A stretch of 64,000 bases of DNA from Endozoicomonas sp. 8E (GCF_032883915.1 NZ_CP120717.1:5410501-5474500), one strand, 5' to 3'. Positions 52,438-62,704 are shown, counted from the stretch's first letter. The notes: generated by a model not told the origin, from the sequence alone. Numbers and translations: made by a program.

Positions 52438-54953
52438 ATCTGCCTCTCAGGGACATTACTGAATCCGGGCACTTGTCCAAAGCCAAAGTCAGAGTTTGGC
52501 CTCTGACGGGTGGTGTTCATCCTGAAGAAAACAAGTCCCCGTCCAACCGCACGCCAATCAGGCTGGCACCCGTGCCGGAGAAGTTGATTCTCCCGTTGTC
52601 ACAGCATGCGGGATCTCCTGCACAACCCATTGTTTCTGTTGGCGACACCGTGTTGAAGGGACAGATGATTGCCAAAGCGACCGGCTTTGTCAGTGTGCCC
52701 GTTCACGCACCTACCTCAGGCACTGTAGCTGCCATAAGTTCTCAAGCCATTCCCCATCCCTCCGGTATGCACGACGAGTGCATTACATTGATCCCGGATG
52801 GAAAAGATCAATGGTGTGAGCTAAAGCCTGTCAGCGATTATACTTCTGTTGAGCCAGCCACCCTGGTTGAACTCATCCGCCAGTCAGGTATTGCTGGTAT
52901 GGGCGGAGCCGGCTTCCCGACGGCGGTCAAGCTGTCGCCAAGAAGCCCGGTAAACACCCTGATCCTCAATGGCACGGAATGTGAGCCGTATATCACAGCT
53001 GATGACATGCTCATGAGGGAACGTGCCGACGGCATTGTCGCCGGTGCAAATATTTTGCAATACATTCTCAATGCAGAACGCTGCCTGATCGGCATTGAAG
53101 ACAACAAGCCAGAAGCGATTGATGCCGTCAAAAAAGCCGTCGCTCAGTGCGACAACGGCCATAGGATGAAAGTGGTTGTCTTCCCAACCAAATACCCTTC
53201 CGGTGGTGAAAAGCAGCTGATTCAAATACTGACAGGTCTTGAGGTACCCTCAGGCAAACTGCCTTCTGATCTGGGTATTGCTGTTCAGAACGTCGGCACG
53301 GCAGTGGCCGTCTATGAGGCTGTCCATCATGGAAAGCCCCTGATTTCCAGAATCACCACCCTGACCGGCGAAGCTCTCTCAAGCCCGGGTAATCTCGAAG
53401 TGCTTCTGGGCACACCCGCCAGACACCTTCTCTCCTGTGCAGGTATCAATGATCAGGAGCTGGAAACATTGATTATGGGTGGCCCTATGATGGGTTTCAC
53501 GCTCAATGAGCAGGATGTCCCTGTCACCAAAACCAGCAACTGCCTGATTGCCGGAACCCGGGAAGAATTCCCTCCGGCTATGCCTGCTCAGGCCTGTATT
53601 CGCTGTGGTATGTGCGCAGAAGCCTGTCCTTCCTCTTTGCTGCCTCAGCAGCTTTACTGGCATGCGAAATCAGAAAATCACGAGCAGTTGAAGCATCATA
53701 ACCTCTTTGATTGCATCGAATGCGGCGCCTGTTCCTATGTTTGCCCGAGCAGTATTCCACTGGTTCAATACTACCGCGCCTCAAAAGGTGAAATTCGGAC
53801 TCAGGAAGCCAGACATGCCAAAGCAGAGCGCTCCAAAGTTCGTTATGAAAATCGCCAGGCCCGTCTGGAAAGAGAGCAGGCTGAAAAAGAAGCCAGGCGC
53901 AAGGCTAATGCTGAACGCGCTGCCAGGTTGAAAGCGGAGAAGGCTGCGTCAGGCAATAAAGATTCATCAGCAGCCCCGGACCCTGTGCAGGCCGCCATCG
54001 AAAGGGCCAGGGCTAAAAAAGCAGCCACTGGCTCAGCTACCAGCAAAGCAGCAAAAGCGACACTGTCTGCCGATCAGAAAGAGCTCAGGATCCAATTGTC
54101 ACTGGCCAACGCCCAGCTGAAGAAAACCCGCAGAGCCCTGATTCAGGCTCAAGAGAAAGGAGAAGGCGACGTTGACAAGCTAAGTGCTGACGTCAGCATG
54201 CTGGAGAACCAGGTGGCAAAACTGCAGAAAGATTTCGAAGCTGCAGCCGTTTCAGAGCCTTCAGCTATTATAAAGCAGCCCTCAGCTATAAAGCAGCCTT
54301 CAGCTATAAAACAGTCGGCGAAACCTGAAAAAGCCCTTGATGAAGAAGTCACCAAAAAGCTGAAAATAGAATCCGCTATGGCTAAAGCGGCCCTGAAAAA
54401 AGCGGAAAGGGCTTTGGCCACAGCACTCGGAGAAGGCAGCTCTGAGACGGAAGCACTCAGGGAAACTGTTGAAGAGTGCCGCCAGAAAGCAAACCGCCTG
54501 GCCAAAGAATTAACTAACGCCCACATAGAAAAGCCTGCAAAACCCGCAGTGGATGACAAAAAACTGAAAGTTGAGCGTGCAATGGCCAACGCGGCTTTGA
54601 AGAAGGCGGAGCGCGAAATGGCAAAAGCCCGGGAATCGGGGTCCAGTGACACAGTGCCCCTTCAGGAAAAAATAGACGAATGTCGTCAAAAGCTTGAACA
54701 GCTGGAATCTGGAAGACCATCCGTTGCTGATACCGAATCCGAAGCGGACAGACCGTCATCCCCGGCAAAAGTAGAAACCAGCGACAACCTTAAGAAATTG
54801 AAAATTGAGAACGCTATGGCCAAAGCCGCAGTCAAGAAAGCCCAGAGGGCACTGGATAACGCCGAGGGCGATACTCATGCCCTGGAAGCCGCACTGATGG
54901 AAGCACAAACCAAAGCAGCTGAAGCTGAAAATGCTCTGACCGCAGCAGGTTAA
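52434..54953 (+). CDS. rsxC: Rsx/Rnf complex subunit C
   Basis: 839 residues. The catalytic core has the NADH/flavin region [13 protein letters not shown] and [12 protein letters not shown], then [12 protein letters not shown], followed by two 4Fe-4S motifs [17 protein letters not shown] and [18 protein letters not shown] (about 383-440). From about 470 the tail is Lys/Ala/Glu-rich and repeated: three or four blocks resembling [17 protein letters not shown], separated by PSAIKQ triplets and Pro-rich linkers, probably long helices. The tail is typical in kind but long. Overlaps rsxB. Confidence 0.95.
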
Positions 54954-54983
54954 ATCTCATTTAATAAACAGTCGGAATTTACG

Positions 54984-56057
54984 ATGACCCTGGTAAGGCA
55001 GACATCCCCCCATGCTCGCAGCCCGAACAGCACGCAGCAGGTAATGAAATGGGTCCTACTGGCAGCAATGCCGGGTCTGGCCATGCAGACAGTCTTTTTT
55101 GGCTGGGGAACGCTGATCAATCTCGTCTGGTGCGTATTCATTGCGCTGGGTTCGGAAGCATTGGTGCTGAAAATACGACAACGCCCTATCGGCTTTTATC
55201 TTTCTGATGGTTCAGCCATTGTCACTGCCGTGTTGCTGGCTCTGGCACTGCCATCTCTCTCTCCATGGTGGCTAACCCTGATCGGGACCTCTTTCGCTAT
55301 TATCATTGGCAAGCAGCTCTATGGGGGGTTGGGCAACAATCCATTTAACCCGGCCATGTTAGGCTATGTGCTGCTACTGATATCTTTCCCTCAGGAAATG
55401 ACACAGTGGTTACCTCCACTGGGCTCTGAAACAGGTGCAGAGGGTCAGGCTGCAGTGAAAAGTTTCAGTGATGCGCTTTTCACCATTTTTCCATTGTTCG
55501 GCCAACCCGTTAATGTTGATGCCATCAGTATGGCAACGCCTCTGGATATTGTTCGGGAGAATACATCTCTGACCATGAATGAACTCTGGTCAGAGAATAC
55601 AGCCTTACACTATTTTGCTGGCAGAGGTTGGCTCTGGATCAACCTTGCTTATCTTTCGGGTGGACTTTTCCTGCTCTACAAAAAGGTTTTCACCTGGCAC
55701 GCACCAATAGGAATGCTGGCAGCCCTGCTGGTGATGTCTACCCTGTTCTGGGGCGGAACCGGATCTGGCAGCCACGGCTCACCGCTGTTCCATTTATTCA
55801 GTGGTGGCACCATGCTGGGCGCCTTTTTCATCATTACCGACCCCGTCAGCAGTGCTACCAGTAACAAAGGCAGGCTGATCTTTGGCGCTGGCATCGGGAT
55901 TCTTGTTTACGTTATCCGGGTCTGGGGCGGTTATCCGGACGGTGTTGCCTTTGCCACACTGTTAATGAATATGACTGCACCCATGATTGATTACTACACC
56001 CAGCCCAGAACCTACGGTCATAAGAAGCCCAACAAGGGTTTGCCCAAGCAGCCCTGA
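54984..56057 (+). CDS. rsxD: Rsx/Rnf complex subunit D
   Basis: 357 residues, about ten membrane helices. Family motifs: GLGNNPFNPAMLGYVLLLISFP (about 115-136), ISMATPLDIV with the FMN-linked Thr (about T185), and FFIITDPVSSATSNKGRLIFGAGIG (about 291-315). The flavin is phosphoester-bound on the periplasmic side. Lies 30 bases after rsxC and ends directly at rsxG. Confidence 0.95.
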   Translation: MTLVRQTSPHARSPNSTQQVMKWVLLAAMPGLAMQTVFFGWGTLINLVWCVFIALGSEALVLKIRQRPIGFYLSDGSAIVTAVLLALALPSLSPWWLTLIGTSFAIIIGKQLYGGLGNNPFNPAMLGYVLLLISFPQEMTQWLPPLGSETGAEGQAAVKSFSDALFTIFPLFGQPVNVDAISMATPLDIVRENTSLTMNELWSENTALHYFAGRGWLWINLAYLSGGLFLLYKKVFTWHAPIGMLAALLVMSTLFWGGTGSGSHGSPLFHLFSGGTMLGAFFIITDPVSSATSNKGRLIFGAGIGILVYVIRVWGGYPDGVAFATLLMNMTAPMIDYYTQPRTYGHKKPNKGLPKQP

Positions 56058-56861
56058 GTGAATGAATGCGAAATGAGTGACTCACGAATACCTACAGATA
56101 AAGAAAGTCAAAATGAGCCAGAGGCGACCTCTCAGCAGAAGACACTTTCTGGCACTCTGACCGGTAGCATCGTCCGCAACAGTCTGACATTGGGTCTGTT
56201 TGCCATTCTGACCGTTGGCCTTATAGCTCTGACTTTTGTTTTGACAGAAAAGAAGATTCATGCTCAGGTTCGTGCCTTTGAAGCCAGGGCCCTGAAAGAA
56301 ATTCTTCCGGATAAAACACACGACAACAACATTCTGGATGCCCGAATTACCATCCCGGCCAATGATTTACTGGCAACCTCTACCGAAAAGTATGGCTACG
56401 TAGCTTTCAAAAATGACAAGCCTGTGGCAGTTATTCTCCCCGCCATAGCCCCCGACGGCTATGCTGGAAAAATCGATCTACTGGTGGGTATTTATGCCGA
56501 CGGAACCCTGGCTGGTGTTAGAGCTACCCAACATAAGGAAACACCCGGACTCGGTGATAAAATAGACACCAAAGTGTCTGACTGGATTTTGCAGTTCCAG
56601 GGTAAATCGCTGCTGGACCCCGCCCCTGAAGATTGGGGCGTCAAGAAAGATGGCGGCCAGTTTGATCAGTTCACCGGAGCTACTATAACCCCCAGGGCTG
56701 TTGTCGGTTCCGTTTATCGAACCCTGAACTATTTTGACGCTCACAGAGAAGCACTCTTTAAAGAGGGCGAGGCAGCCATGAACGGAGAAACTGCTCTAAG
56801 CCGAGAGACTGACTTGAAAGGAGAGACAGTCTTACGCAAAGAAAGAGGTGCAAAAAAATGA
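56058..56861 (+). CDS. rsxG: Rsx/Rnf complex subunit G
   Basis: 267 residues from GTG 56058; ATG 56073 (MSDSRIP) is a plausible start too. One membrane helix (about 42-63), then the FMN-binding domain with [29 protein letters not shown], and FTGAT (206-209; T209 carries FMN). The C-terminal extension has repeated [17 protein letters not shown]-like units beyond the usual end. Overlaps rsxE by 4 bases. Confidence 0.93.
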   Translation: MNECEMSDSRIPTDKESQNEPEATSQQKTLSGTLTGSIVRNSLTLGLFAILTVGLIALTFVLTEKKIHAQVRAFEARALKEILPDKTHDNNILDARITIPANDLLATSTEKYGYVAFKNDKPVAVILPAIAPDGYAGKIDLLVGIYADGTLAGVRATQHKETPGLGDKIDTKVSDWILQFQGKSLLDPAPEDWGVKKDGGQFDQFTGATITPRAVVGSVYRTLNYFDAHREALFKEGEAAMNGETALSRETDLKGETVLRKERGAKK

Positions 56862-57616
56862 CCAATGACGTTGCTACTGATTCTGAGCTGCAGAAAAAAT
56901 CATTATTTGCCGATCAATCTGCCGTCAGGATTGCCTGGGACGGACTCTGGAAAAATAACCCGGCCCTGGTCCAACTGCTGGGTCTTTGCCCCTTGCTGGG
57001 TGTATCCAACAGTGTGGTTAACGCTCTGGGACTTGGAGTTGCGACCATGCTCGTTGTCATGGGCTCAAACATCGTTGTTTCCCTGATTCGACATCAGGTG
57101 ACTGACGCGATTCGCCTCCCCGTTTTTGTTATGGTCATCGCCTCCTTTACCACCTGCATAGAGCTTTTGATGCAGGCCTACACCTATGAACTTTACAGGA
57201 TTCTGGGTATCTTCATTCCGCTGATTGTCACCAACTGCATTATTTTGGGTCGTGCAGATGCCTACGCCTCCAGGCAACCCGTGATTCCCGCCGCTTTTGA
57301 TGGGTTTATGATGGGAGCAGGCTTTGCTGCCATTCTGGTTCTGCTGGGAGCACTTCGGGAACTGATCGGTCAGGGAACACTGTTCTCGAGCATGGACCTG
57401 CTGCTGGGCCCTGTCGCACAAAACTGGACAATTGTCGTTTTTCAGGATTACAAACAGTTTCTGTTCGCCATTCTCCCTCCCGGGGCCTTCGTGTTCATGG
57501 GCTTTCTCATTGCCATCAAGAATGTCATCGACAAAAAACAGGAAGAAGCCAGAAAGGCTCAGGAACCGTTATCAGAGTTGGGCAGTAAACGTGTTCGAGT
57601 GACTGGAAATATCTAA
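56858..57616 (+). CDS. rsxE: Rsx/Rnf complex subunit E
   Basis: 252 residues, six helices, homologous to RsxA. Signature [25 protein letters not shown] (about 29-53, in two motifs), then [22 protein letters not shown] and [10 protein letters not shown]. The pair with RsxA frames the intramembrane iron-sulfur centre. Overlaps nth by one base (TAATG). Confidence 0.95.
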   Translation: MTNDVATDSELQKKSLFADQSAVRIAWDGLWKNNPALVQLLGLCPLLGVSNSVVNALGLGVATMLVVMGSNIVVSLIRHQVTDAIRLPVFVMVIASFTTCIELLMQAYTYELYRILGIFIPLIVTNCIILGRADAYASRQPVIPAAFDGFMMGAGFAAILVLLGALRELIGQGTLFSSMDLLLGPVAQNWTIVVFQDYKQFLFAILPPGAFVFMGFLIAIKNVIDKKQEEARKAQEPLSELGSKRVRVTGNI

Positions 57617-58248
57617 TGAATAAGGAAAAAAGAACCCAAATTTTTACCCGGTTACGGGACCAGAACCCTAACCCGACGACAGAGCTCAATTACTCCTCCT
57701 CCTTTGAGCTTTTGATCGCCGTGATTCTTTCAGCTCAGGCAACGGATGTTGGCGTTAACAAAGCAACGGATAAATTATTCCCGGTGGCCAATACACCCCG
57801 GGGCATTTTGGATCTGGGCCTTGAAGGTCTGAAGGAGTTCATCAAAACCATTGGCCTGTTCAATGCCAAAGCCGAGAATGTCATCAAGACCTGCAGAATG
57901 CTGCTCGAACACCATGGCGGCGAAGTCCCTGATACCCGCGAAGCCCTCGAAGCGCTACCCGGTGTGGGCAGAAAAACTGCAAACGTTGTGCTGAACACCG
58001 CTTTCAAGCAACCTGCTATGGCTGTAGACACTCATATATTCAGGGTTTCCAACCGGACCGGAATTGCTCCGGGCAAGAATGTTCTGGAAGTGGAAAAAAA
58101 ACTGGTCAAACTGATTCCCAAAGAGTTTCTTCTGGACGCTCACCACTGGCTGATTCTTCATGGTCGCTACGTTTGCAAGGCCAGAAAACCTCAGTGTGGC
58201 AGCTGCATTATTGAAGATTTGTGTGAATTCAGGAAAAAGACTTCCTGA
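57616..58248 (+). CDS. nth: Endonuclease III
   Basis: 210 residues. Helix-hairpin-helix LPGVGRKTANVVL with catalytic Lys K120, and catalytic Asp D138 in AVDTHIFRV. Iron-sulfur cluster C187-x6-C194-x2-C197-x5-C203. It excises oxidised pyrimidines and nicks abasic DNA. Last gene of the rsx operon, a coupling seen in many gammaproteobacteria. Confidence 0.97.
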   Translation: MNKEKRTQIFTRLRDQNPNPTTELNYSSSFELLIAVILSAQATDVGVNKATDKLFPVANTPRGILDLGLEGLKEFIKTIGLFNAKAENVIKTCRMLLEHHGGEVPDTREALEALPGVGRKTANVVLNTAFKQPAMAVDTHIFRVSNRTGIAPGKNVLEVEKKLVKLIPKEFLLDAHHWLILHGRYVCKARKPQCGSCIIEDLCEFRKKTS

Positions 58249-58284
58249 CCTATTAGTACCTGACCAGGCACTCAGAATCCGTCC

Positions 58285-58335
58285 GTCCTGAGCTTGTCGA
58301 AGAATGATGGCAGCACATTTCGACAAGCTCCGGAC
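58285..58335. terminator. Inverted repeat, probable terminator of rsx-nth
   Basis: GTCCTGAGCTTGTCGAA (58285-58301) and TTCGACAAGCTCCGGAC (58319-58335), nearly perfect. This TTCGACAAGCTC palindrome type is dispersed in many bacterial genomes. It lies between the convergent nth and ModA-like genes. No T run, so termination is inferred. Confidence 0.5.
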
Positions 58336-58357
58336 GAACCGTATGGGGTATGGTGCT

Positions 58358-59437
58358 TCAGAAACGGCAGTATCCTCTGTTAATCCAGGCGGCAACAGCT
58401 GCGGAAGCAACAGCAGACAGAATACCAGCATAAGGAATCGCTGAAAAATAACTGACTGCGGACGAAGTGTTAGCCGGATCGCAAACCTCTGAGTAACTCG
58501 CAGGGTAGTAACCATGATCTCCAATATAGGCTTGAGTGGTAGGTGATAGCATAAACCTTGCAAAGGTTTCAGCAGCTTTGGTGCTGGCAGAACCTTCCAG
58601 TATTACCATCTCCTGCCTGAGACGGTGAAAATCATTGTCTTTTAACAGCGACACCTCGTCATCTTTGGGATAATTGTGCTTTACGTGATGCGAATCCCTG
58701 GAGTGATCATCGTCTTCATGAAACACTAATGAGGCCGGGAGCAGGGCAAATAACTCTGTTTTGTTCATATTGTTGTTCCAGACATCATGGGCACTGTCTT
58801 CGATCTTGATATTTCCCGCTGCATTCAGGGGATAGTACAGCCCTGCAGCCTCAAGCAGGTCCTCCGCCCTCTTGCCATAGGGAGAATCCTGAGGATCCGG
58901 AATATAGACTGTCTGATTGCGATGCTTGGCGATAAAGTCACCCAACTCCTTCACCGTTATGGTCTCTTTTCCATGGCCGTGACCATGATCTTCGGTCTGG
59001 TTACCCATCTTGTGCAAGAACGCAAGCCGACCAAACGCATAGGTTTTCCGTGACGTCGGCTTGGCTTTTTTCAGCTTCACCAGCGTAGCCGTGTGGGTTT
59101 CATCTGCACTGAGAAAGACGTCGAAGGACGCACCACCCACAATACTGTCAAACAAGTCGTCACTTGCGCCTTTTACAAGCGTAAGCTCAATGTCCGAATG
59201 GAGTTTGTTAAAGGCTTTTCGCAACTCAACAGCCGTCGGGTAAAAGTTGGATGCAACCGCTATTCTCAGCGTGTCTGATAAAACAACGGGACTGAGAAAG
59301 ATCAGCGCCAGAGCAAAACATGTGGAGCGATAGATTTTTTTAAAGAAACCATGTCCTGCATTAGACCTGAGAGACTGCCAATACTCTTTGAAAATCCATT
59401 TCGGGCAGCTGAATAAAGTCGGCATTAACGTAGTCAT
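58358..59437 (-). CDS. ModA-like periplasmic binding protein with His-rich insertions
   Basis: 359 residues. Signal peptide after a basic N terminus (FFKKIYRSTCFALALIFLSPVVLSD, in sequence). The ModA fold follows: RIAVASNFYPTAVELRKAF, GASDDLFDSIVGGASFDVFLSADE, LGDFIAKHRNQTVYIPDPQDSPYGKRAED, and HGYYPA near the end. Two loops are unusual: DHGHGHGKE (about 145-153) and HEDDDHSRDSHHVKHN (about 228-243). Such loops are known in ZnuA-type zinc binders. A C-terminal hydrophobic segment (about 335-355) may anchor it. No modB or modC adjoins. Ligand unknown. Confidence 0.8.
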   Translation of the reverse strand: MTTLMPTLFSCPKWIFKEYWQSLRSNAGHGFFKKIYRSTCFALALIFLSPVVLSDTLRIAVASNFYPTAVELRKAFNKLHSDIELTLVKGASDDLFDSIVGGASFDVFLSADETHTATLVKLKKAKPTSRKTYAFGRLAFLHKMGNQTEDHGHGHGKETITVKELGDFIAKHRNQTVYIPDPQDSPYGKRAEDLLEAAGLYYPLNAAGNIKIEDSAHDVWNNNMNKTELFALLPASLVFHEDDDHSRDSHHVKHNYPKDDEVSLLKDNDFHRLRQEMVILEGSASTKAAETFARFMLSPTTQAYIGDHGYYPASYSEVCDPANTSSAVSYFSAIPYAGILSAVASAAVAAWINRGYCRF

Positions 59438-59517
59438 AACAACTCTATGTTTACTGGTAGATAGGGCAAGAAAGTATAGACGGTATTTATGCGATGTATT
59501 TTTTTATCGGTTTATTC

Positions 59518-60903
59518 TCACTCGTCATTTGGGCATTGGTAAGGTCCGCACATGCTGATGAACATGAAATTAAAGGTATCAATCACCTGTTGTATAGTCA
59601 TTTCAATGATGCCGGTCCTGGCAGGGCTTCTCTCTGCTGTAGGCTTCGATCTTGCAATATTTGAAGGAATGACGCCCTGCCCTGCAGCCAATGCCTTCGG
59701 AAAAGTTTGATTAAGAACAACGGTAATTAGAGACTCTGTCAGGCCTAAAGCGAAACCATAGTCAGGGGAACTGGGATTGCTCGCCATGTATTCATATATT
59801 ACTTTATTTTCTGAAGAAGTAGGTTGAATATGTCTATTAATGGTAAGGAGATTTTCAACCGCACCAGAATGACCATGAGGGTCACGAATATAAACAATCT
59901 CTTTTTCTTTGTCATAACCGATCAGACTATAGGCGTGCAGGGGTTCGATTCCCTCGAATGGCCTTAGCTTCAAGGGGGCTGACAACGCTGAGGTAATAAA
60001 AAAAGTTGCTGCTTTTTCATCATCCACAAAAAAGTTGAGTAGTATCTTTAACCGAGCCCGAGTTTCAAACTGCGGGTTGATGTGCCCGGAAGGTGAATTC
60101 ATGAGTACCTTATTGGCTATTGATGGGAGCACTTTGACCAGCTCGGAATATTGATGATACTCGAATCGCGCCCGATCATTTCGTCCCCGTACGTTATAAT
60201 ATTTTTTCGATAGATGAGCATAAGCGGCTTCCAGCATCGCCAGCCAGATACCGCCATCCCGTGTTTCGGCAAAGTGTGAGTAACGCTCAACTTCTCTGAA
60301 TTGAATCACTTCGCCTTTAGCAATCCCGGGAAAAACAATTTCAAACGTCTGTTCATCGAAGGGATAAAAGTAATTGAATGCGAGCCTTTTTCCCGTTTCT
60401 GAGCTGACTATTGAGGCCAGCCAAGCGATCAGAACACAATCTGGAAAATATCCCTGCAGGAGATTATCCGGAGTAATACTCGTCAGACCCTGGGGAAAAA
60501 GTCGTCTATAGCCGTCGGCAAACGCTTGCCGCTCAGGTTTTGCAAGCCAGGCTTCCCAGAAGGTGTTGTCCTGCTCGTGGTGATACTTTGCGACTCGCCC
60601 CGACAGTTCAGCCAGCTCAATGCTTTCTCTGCTTAATGAGGCAGTGATAGGGTTTTGCCATGACTCGAAATTAACGAGATAGAGTCTGATGGTTTGGTAA
60701 AGGTCTTTGTTCAGATAAGGGGCATGGTAGCCCTCAATCAGCTCATCGTAGGAGAGCAGGCCATCAAAGTCTTTATCAAGGGCGCCTGCCAGCTCTGGGA
60801 AGTAGCGGTAGGCCGATGGATAGCCGGGTGAAAATACCCCGCCTAAAACCTGGACAGAAAAAAATAGCAAACTCGTCAGTAATAAAGGGTGTAAGCGGTC
60901 CAT
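59518..60903 (-). CDS. Secreted calpain-like cysteine protease with EF-hand
   Basis: 461 residues from ATG 60903 (AGGAG upstream). Numbers below count from a TTG six codons earlier. Signal peptide (about 8-28). A canonical EF-hand loop, D49-x-D51-x-D53-G-L-L-S-Y-D-E60. The papain/calpain core follows: Q156-G-Y-F-P-D-C162 matches the calpain QGxxGDC motif, FETRDGGIWLAMLEAAYAHL resembles the calpain WxxLLEKAYAKL helix, and H329 in LHAYSLIGYD matches HAYSV. The third position is RDPHG (D347), where calpains have RNPWG, so Asn is replaced by Asp. The C terminus is unknown. Calpains are mainly eukaryotic; a Ca2+-responsive exported protease is inferred. Confidence 0.75.
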   Translation of the reverse strand: MDRLHPLLLTSLLFFSVQVLGGVFSPGYPSAYRYFPELAGALDKDFDGLLSYDELIEGYHAPYLNKDLYQTIRLYLVNFESWQNPITASLSRESIELAELSGRVAKYHHEQDNTFWEAWLAKPERQAFADGYRRLFPQGLTSITPDNLLQGYFPDCVLIAWLASIVSSETGKRLAFNYFYPFDEQTFEIVFPGIAKGEVIQFREVERYSHFAETRDGGIWLAMLEAAYAHLSKKYYNVRGRNDRARFEYHQYSELVKVLPSIANKVLMNSPSGHINPQFETRARLKILLNFFVDDEKAATFFITSALSAPLKLRPFEGIEPLHAYSLIGYDKEKEIVYIRDPHGHSGAVENLLTINRHIQPTSSENKVIYEYMASNPSSPDYGFALGLTESLITVVLNQTFPKALAAGQGVIPSNIARSKPTAERSPARTGIIEMTIQQVIDTFNFMFISMCGPYQCPNDE

Positions 60904-61246
60904 AGTACTTCGACTCCTCAAAAAAGCACCTTAATCAGCTCGTGGTATTGCGATACAACCCGCTATTAATTAGATGACAGATGGCTCCGAAGAGTTCCCG
61001 TACGGGTTAGTGAAATAGACACTTTTGTTAGCAGAATCGCCGTGGGTCTGCTCAGAATCAGCTTGTTTATTCTGCACTAAAGCGCAGCGGGTCTGAATTT
61101 AAGGCCATAAGGTCCCTGCAACAATTGAAAGAGAAAACAGTGCTGACTCTTCTTTTTTGACTCTTCTTTTTTGACTGTCTGGAACCAGTTGCACTTTCTG
61201 TTGTCCAAATAGATACCGACAATTAAATTCAGAGAGGTAACTAATT
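60904..61246. other. Divergent intergenic region
   Basis: About 340 bases between the calpain-like and helical-repeat genes. It holds an adjacent direct repeat of CTCTTCTTTTTTGA-like 14-mers near 61144-61173, each ending in a TTGACT that could serve as a -35. Otherwise nothing recognised. Confidence 0.4.
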
Positions 61247-62704
61247 ATGCAACCAGTACATCCCACATCATCACTGCCACTGGACAGCTCAATCAGGCAG
61301 GAGCAATCTGTCCAGTCAACAGAAACCTCAGGAAGGGCTGAAAACGGAAGGGCAGTAAACAGCTGGTTTGGCGCTATCTATAGCGGTTTCTTCCGCGCTA
61401 TTGGCTACGGAGAAACCGGTACAGTCACTGCTTCAGCACTTTCCGACAGGACAATCGCTGCTTCTGTCTCCGGCAGTTCTGCACACTCAGGTTCCATTCA
61501 GGCAGCCGATCCACAACCAGCAAGTCCGATGGAACTCACAGAGGTTTTACCTGCTCTGGCAGAGGCCGTAGGTGCAAAAGATGCCGCCCGGGTAAAATCA
61601 CTGCTGACATCACTGAAACTGACATCCCCGAATCAAGCTGCGCGAGTAGCCGAGGATAACCTTAAAACCATTTTGCAGGATAATTTTCCATCTACTCGTA
61701 AAATACCCGAAAATGAATACGTAAAGCTGAAAAAGCTTATCGACTGTTTGCTGGCCTACTGTGGCAATGGTGGTAATGCACTGGCGAATTCGGCTCTGAA
61801 CCTTTTTGTCGTCCGGGGAGATTTTCCACATGCCCTGTCTGTTAAAGATAAACATCAGGCAATTCTGGAAGCAGATCATCTTCAGGTAGCCCTCGATAAG
61901 GTGGTCCAGAAATACGCGCCATACGTTAAACATGACGACGACTCTTACCCGCGCTTCCTTCATGGCCACAGCAAAGCGATACTGGCCCTGGCGAATCGGC
62001 AAGATCATCAAACCATGGAGATTGCCAGGAAAACGCTCGCTGACGGGCTGGAAAAATGTTTGAGAGACACCCAATGGGTGCGAGATTTGCCTCCAAAAGA
62101 TTTTACTGAGATACAGAGGTGTTTTCAGGAATTTTTCAATTTCGGCATCAAGGATGCGGAGCTGGCCTACTCCTTCCTGAATCTCTTCGTTGCCAGGGGT
62201 GATTACACGCGGGCGGGGACAATTGCATCGGCCAGTATCCGCATTACCGACGAGGACCTTTGCAAAGCCCTCAGGGATCGATTTCACCGAGGTTCTGTCA
62301 AGGAACTGGTAGGGCTGGCAAATCCCGGGGCTGCTGCCCAAAAGATAACCAAAGACACTGTTCTGGATATTTTGCAACAAACTCTGGTCGATGTTGATCG
62401 CATGCAACCTCACGAAATTGGAAATTTCGAGAGTTTTATCCGGTCTTATATCTGCCAGCTTTCCGGACCGGTCGAAGACAAACTGTTCCTGCTCAACCCG
62501 CTCATTGATTTTTGTGTTCGTGGAGAAAAAATTGGACTGGCACAGAGGCTGAAAACAATTTTTAAGGGGTGTTACCTTGAGCCAAAGGCTTTCGAGAATG
62601 CCTGTGAAAAACTGAAGCAGTCTGCAACCGATGAATTACAGAAATCAATGACGCTAAAAGCGTTATCGGATCTGACCGAGCCTGCCAAGATCAAGACCGA
62701 TTAA
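61247..62704 (+). CDS. Helical-repeat protein with polar N terminus, family unknown
   Basis: 485 residues; AGAGAGGT lies upstream of ATG 61247. Residues 1-95 are Ser/Gln-rich with a short amphipathic patch (WFGAIYSGFFRAIGYG). The rest is all-helical and internally repeated about every 125-135 residues: SALNLFVVRGDFPHAL, SFLNLFVARGDYTRAG and NPLIDFCVRGEKIGLA. No signal peptide and no recognised family. The organisation resembles helical scaffolds of secreted effectors, which is inference. Lies between the calpain-like gene and dapE. Confidence 0.65.
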   Translation: MQPVHPTSSLPLDSSIRQEQSVQSTETSGRAENGRAVNSWFGAIYSGFFRAIGYGETGTVTASALSDRTIAASVSGSSAHSGSIQAADPQPASPMELTEVLPALAEAVGAKDAARVKSLLTSLKLTSPNQAARVAEDNLKTILQDNFPSTRKIPENEYVKLKKLIDCLLAYCGNGGNALANSALNLFVVRGDFPHALSVKDKHQAILEADHLQVALDKVVQKYAPYVKHDDDSYPRFLHGHSKAILALANRQDHQTMEIARKTLADGLEKCLRDTQWVRDLPPKDFTEIQRCFQEFFNFGIKDAELAYSFLNLFVARGDYTRAGTIASASIRITDEDLCKALRDRFHRGSVKELVGLANPGAAAQKITKDTVLDILQQTLVDVDRMQPHEIGNFESFIRSYICQLSGPVEDKLFLLNPLIDFCVRGEKIGLAQRLKTIFKGCYLEPKAFENACEKLKQSATDELQKSMTLKALSDLTEPAKIKTD

